Shown piece after piece: positions 14,396 through 16,241 of a DNA stretch of 16,241 nucleotides; positions within the stretch are counted from its first letter, which is position 1; each line of letters begins with the position of its first letter. Under the pieces are notes generated by a model. It searched no databases, was not told the DNA's origin, and saw only the letters and a list, made by a program, of their open reading frames with translations. The translations under genes were made by a program, and so were the position numbers. The DNA comes from CAZFAI01 sp964516555 (GTDB lineage Bacteria; Patescibacteriota; Microgenomatia; UBA12405), in the NCBI GenBank assembly GCA_964516555.1, contig CAZFAI010000020.1, positions 1 to 16,241 of the forward strand, in the 5' to 3' direction.

Positions 14396-14401
14396 TAAAA
14401 T
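14396..14401 (+). promoter_or_regulatory. possible -10 box for the Nudix gene
   Basis: TAAAAT (5 of 6 to consensus) stands 5 nt before the ATG at 14407, resembling the leaderless arrangement elsewhere in the window. No -35 hexamer or extended -10 supports it, so it may be chance in AT-rich DNA. Confidence 0.3.
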
Positions 14402-14406
14402 TTATT

Positions 14407-14898
14407 ATGAATTTAAAAGAGCAGAAAGCTAAGTATCAAAGTTTAAGGCAAGCAACTTTAGGGCTGTTAATAAGAGAAAATCAGGTACTTTTGGCAATGA
14501 AGAAGCGAGGTTTTGGTCAGGGACGGTGGAACGGAGCCGGAGGCAAGCCAAATGAAGGGGAGAATATTGAGGAGGCAGCAAGAAGAGAAATGACGGAAGA
14601 AATCGGAGTCGTAGCTGAGGAAATGTCACAGGTGGGAGTATTAAATTTTTATTTTCAGGAAAACCCTGAATGGAATCAACAGGTAGTGGTATATATGGTG
14701 AGGAGCTGGCAAGGAGAGCCTGCTGAGAGCGAGGAAATGACACCAAAGTGGTTTAAAGTTGACGAAGTTCCTTATAGTGAAATGTGGCCGGATGATAAAT
14801 ATTGGCTACCTCAAGTTTTAACAGGAAAGAAAGTTGAGGCCAGTTTTTTGTTTGACGGAAAGCAAAATGTGATTGACATGGAGATTGGTGAAGATTGA
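14407..14898 (+). CDS. MTH1-like Nudix hydrolase (oxidised purine nucleotide clean-up)
   Basis: A 163-residue cytosolic Nudix hydrolase predicted to cleave 8-oxo-dGTP and similar oxidised purine triphosphates to monophosphates, keeping them out of DNA. The Nudix box fits G-x5-E-x7-R-E-x2-E-E-x-G exactly (G46 to V68). Around it the protein closely follows human MTH1 (NUDT1): Lys-Lys-Arg-Gly-Phe-Gly-x-Gly-Arg-Trp-Asn-Gly (32-43) and Met-Trp-Pro-Asp-Asp (126-130). These contain the counterparts of MTH1 Asn33, Trp117, Asp119 and Asp120, the oxidised-base pocket. The C-terminal Phe-Asp-Gly-Lys-Gln stretch (149-153) also aligns. The frame is open to 14353, but ATG at 14407 gives the family-like N-terminus without overlapping the zinc-ribbon gene. 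The stop touches the tRNA on the other strand. Confidence 0.9.
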   Translation: MNLKEQKAKYQSLRQATLGLLIRENQVLLAMKKRGFGQGRWNGAGGKPNEGENIEEAARREMTEEIGVVAEEMSQVGVLNFYFQENPEWNQQVVVYMVRSWQGEPAESEEMTPKWFKVDEVPYSEMWPDDKYWLPQVLTGKKVEASFLFDGKQNVIDMEIGED

Positions 14899-14968
14899 GA
14901 CCCGGATGGGAGTCGAACCCATCTATACGGTTTTGCAGACCGCTGTCTAACCGCTTGACTACCGGGTC
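14898..14968 (-). tRNA. tRNA-Cys (GCA)
   Basis: Read on the minus strand the gene folds fully: a perfect 7-bp acceptor stem (GACCCGG/CCGGGTC), D-stem GTC/GAC with a 9-nt loop containing GG, anticodon stem GCGGT/ACCGT with loop CTGCAAA (anticodon GCA at 14936-14934), a 4-nt variable loop, and T-stem ATGGG/CCCAT with loop TTCGACT. The discriminator at 14898 is U, as expected for tRNA-Cys. CCA is not encoded, so it must be added by an enzyme. The 3' end coincides with the last base of the convergent Nudix stop codon. Confidence 0.96.
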
Positions 14969-14986
14969 TTTTTTTAAGAACAGTCT

Positions 14987-14995
14987 ATTTTATCA
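14987..14995 (-). promoter_or_regulatory. possible extended -10 promoter of tRNA-Cys
   Basis: The minus strand reads TGA-TAAAAT (14995-14987), an extended -10 with a 5 of 6 hexamer, ending 18 nt before the tRNA 5' end. It lies just past the groEL terminator, so it would let the tRNA be transcribed independently. No clear -35 is seen. Confidence 0.4.
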
Positions 14996-15018
14996 AATTA
15001 CAGGCTTAGTAGGAGAAC

Positions 15019-15047
15019 AAAAAGCCCCGCTTAGTGCGGGGCTTTTT
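15019..15047 (-). terminator. intrinsic terminator after groEL
   Basis: A 12-bp perfect inverted repeat, AAAAAGCCCCGC (15019-15030) and GCGGGGCTTTTT (15036-15047), with a 5-nt loop. The GC-rich core is flanked by A and T runs, so it should work in both directions. It lies 17 nt past the groEL stop and separates groEL from tRNA-Cys. Confidence 0.92.
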
Positions 15048-15064
15048 AAACTGAGTTTACAAGT

Positions 15065-16241
15065 TTACATCATGCCTTCCATGCCACCGCCGGGCATAGC
15101 GGGAGCGGGTTTGTCTTTTTCGGGAGCGTCAGTAATAAGGGCGTCGGTAGTCAGAATCATGGTACCAACAGAAACGGCGTTGGTTAGAGCAGCCTTGGTG
15201 ACTTGGGCCGGATCAAGAACACCGAATTTGGTCATAGATCCGAATTCACCGTTAGCAGCGTTGTAACCATAATCAGACTTGGGATCCTTGACAACGGCTT
15301 CACGAATTTTATTGAGGACATAACCGCCATCTTCGCCTGAATTTTGAGCCAACATTCTGATTGGCTGTTCGAGAGCGTACTTGAGGATATTGATACCAAC
15401 TTTTTCCTCTTCACTGTCGACTTTGACTTCGTCAAGAGAAAGAGAAGCTTTGAGAAGAGAAACACCCCCACCGGGGAGAATTCCCTCTTCAACGGCAGCG
15501 CGGGTAGCCTCGATGGCGTCCTTGACTCTTTCCAGCCTTTCCTTCATTTCAACTTCGGTTGCACCGCCAACTTCCAGAACAATGGCGCCACCGGCTAGTT
15601 TGGCAATTCTTTCCTGAAGTTTTTCTTTGTCATAATCAGATGTTGATTTGTCCATCTGAGTCCGAAGCTGGTTGACCCGAGCTTGGACATCGGCTTTAGA
15701 GCCGGTGCCTCCGAGAATTCTAGTTTTGTCTTTGTCGGCAGCAACAGATTCAGCCTGACCACAGTATTCCATGGGCTCGATGTTGTCGAATTTAGCTCCG
15801 ATATCTTCGGAGATAACCCGTCCGCCGGTAAGGACGGCAATGTCTTCGAGCATGGCTTTTCTTCTGTCACCAAAGCCCGGGGCTTTGACAGCTAAAACAT
15901 TGAAGGTTCCGCGTAATTTATTGACTACTAAGGTAGCAAGAGCTTCACCATCGATCTCGTCGGCAATAATAACAAAATTCTTGGTTAATTTAACTAATTT
16001 TTCCAAGAAGGGAAGAATTTCCTGGATGGAGCTAATTTTTTTGTCAGTAATGACAATGTAGGGATTATCAATTGTAGCTTCCATTGTTTCAGTATTGGTA
16101 GCAAAGTAGGGAGAGAGAAAGCCCTGATCAAACTCCATTCCGGAAGTTTCGCGGGTTTCGATTTCCAAACCTTTACCCTCTTCGGCGGTCAGAAGACCAT
16201 CACGGCCCACTTTTACTAAACTATCAGCGATTGTTTGTCCG
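15065..16241 (-). CDS. groEL: chaperonin GroEL, 5' end outside the window
   Basis: The gene enters from the right edge; the frame is open through 16241 and the visible 391 codons match about residue 155 to the C-terminus of E. coli GroEL. GroEL forms a double seven-membered ring that folds proteins with ATP and GroES. Recognisable parts are Asp-Gln-Gly-Phe-Leu-Ser-Pro-Tyr-Phe (apical domain), Lys-Ala-Pro-Gly-Phe-Gly-Asp-Arg-Arg-Lys, Ser-Asp-Tyr-Asp-Lys-Glu-Lys-Leu-Gln-Glu-Arg, Ala-Thr-Arg-Ala-Ala-Val-Glu-Glu-Gly, Tyr-Asn-Ala-Ala-Asn-Gly, and Leu-Asp-Pro-Ala-Gln-Val-Thr with the Asp equal to catalytic D398. The tail is Gly/Met-rich and ends in Met-Glu-Gly-Met-Met, as usual. GTG at 16210 is an internal valine, not the start. 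A strong terminator follows. Confidence 0.98.
   Translation of the reverse strand, partial: GQTIADSLVKVGRDGLLTAEEGKGLEIETRETSGMEFDQGFLSPYFATNTETMEATIDNPYIVITDKKISSIQEILPFLEKLVKLTKNFVIIADEIDGEALATLVVNKLRGTFNVLAVKAPGFGDRRKAMLEDIAVLTGGRVISEDIGAKFDNIEPMEYCGQAESVAADKDKTRILGGTGSKADVQARVNQLRTQMDKSTSDYDKEKLQERIAKLAGGAIVLEVGGATEVEMKERLERVKDAIEATRAAVEEGILPGGGVSLLKASLSLDEVKVDSEEEKVGINILKYALEQPIRMLAQNSGEDGGYVLNKIREAVVKDPKSDYGYNAANGEFGSMTKFGVLDPAQVTKAALTNAVSVGTMILTTDALITDAPEKDKPAPAMPGGGMEGMM

Noticed and set aside
14895..15266. Plus-strand frame of 123 codons across the tRNA, terminator and groEL end
   Set aside because: It covers a tRNA, a 12-bp terminator hairpin and the antisense of GroEL; it is a chance open frame.
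15344..16061. Several open frames opposite groEL on the plus strand
   Set aside because: They are shadows of a strongly conserved gene, with low-complexity Ser/Thr-rich translations and no start signals.
16208..16210. GTG as the start of groEL
   Set aside because: The frame continues upstream to the window edge with GroEL-like residues, so it is an internal valine.

Overview
The window looks like chromosomal DNA from an ultra-small bacterium of the Candidate Phyla Radiation (Patescibacteria), most likely the Microgenomates side. This is inferred from AT-rich DNA, densely packed genes with 1-32 nt overlaps, the near absence of Shine-Dalgarno motifs, a split transketolase, two tandem class A penicillin-binding proteins, a DUF5667-like protein, and surface-glycan glycosyltransferases. 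UGA is used as a stop (for example at 41-43, 11587-11589 and 14896-14898), so this is genetic code 11 and not the UGA=Gly code of Gracilibacteria or SR1. No mobile element, CRISPR array or phage gene was seen, and no gene-free stretch exceeds about 100 bases.

Layout. 1-3411 (minus): an envelope-glycan operon with a membrane GT2 glycosyltransferase, a GT39/ArnT-like GT-C glycosyltransferase, a small three-helix membrane protein, and the first codons of another membrane protein. 3470-4237 (plus): a divergent nucleotidyltransferase-fold protein. 4301-9180 (plus): a cell-wall unit of a DUF5667-like anchored protein followed by two tandem bifunctional PBP1A-type peptidoglycan synthases. 9173-13297 (minus): a sugar-phosphate operon (transketolase N subunit, transketolase C subunit, class II ketose-bisphosphate aldolase, PfkB kinase) ending in an unrecognised anchored protein. 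13345-14898 (plus): an ECF-like sigma factor, a two-helix membrane protein, a lone DUF35-type zinc ribbon and an MTH1-like Nudix hydrolase. 14898-16241 (minus): tRNA-Cys(GCA), a strong intrinsic terminator, and GroEL running off the window end.

How the parts relate. The first half is devoted to the cell surface. The central operon interconverts triose, hexose and pentose phosphates. The right part combines regulation (sigma factor), nucleotide-pool sanitation and protein folding.

The most interesting signal is in the promoters. Three genes (starts at 1896 minus, 4301 plus, 13297 minus) have a near-consensus -10 hexamer exactly 6 nt before the start codon, each with a 4/6 -35 match at a 17 bp spacer. 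This geometry puts the transcription start on the first base of the start codon, i.e. leaderless mRNAs. A fourth gene (14407) has a weaker version and a fifth (3411) would have a leader of only about 9 nt. Together with the lack of Shine-Dalgarno motifs, this suggests leaderless initiation is common in this organism.
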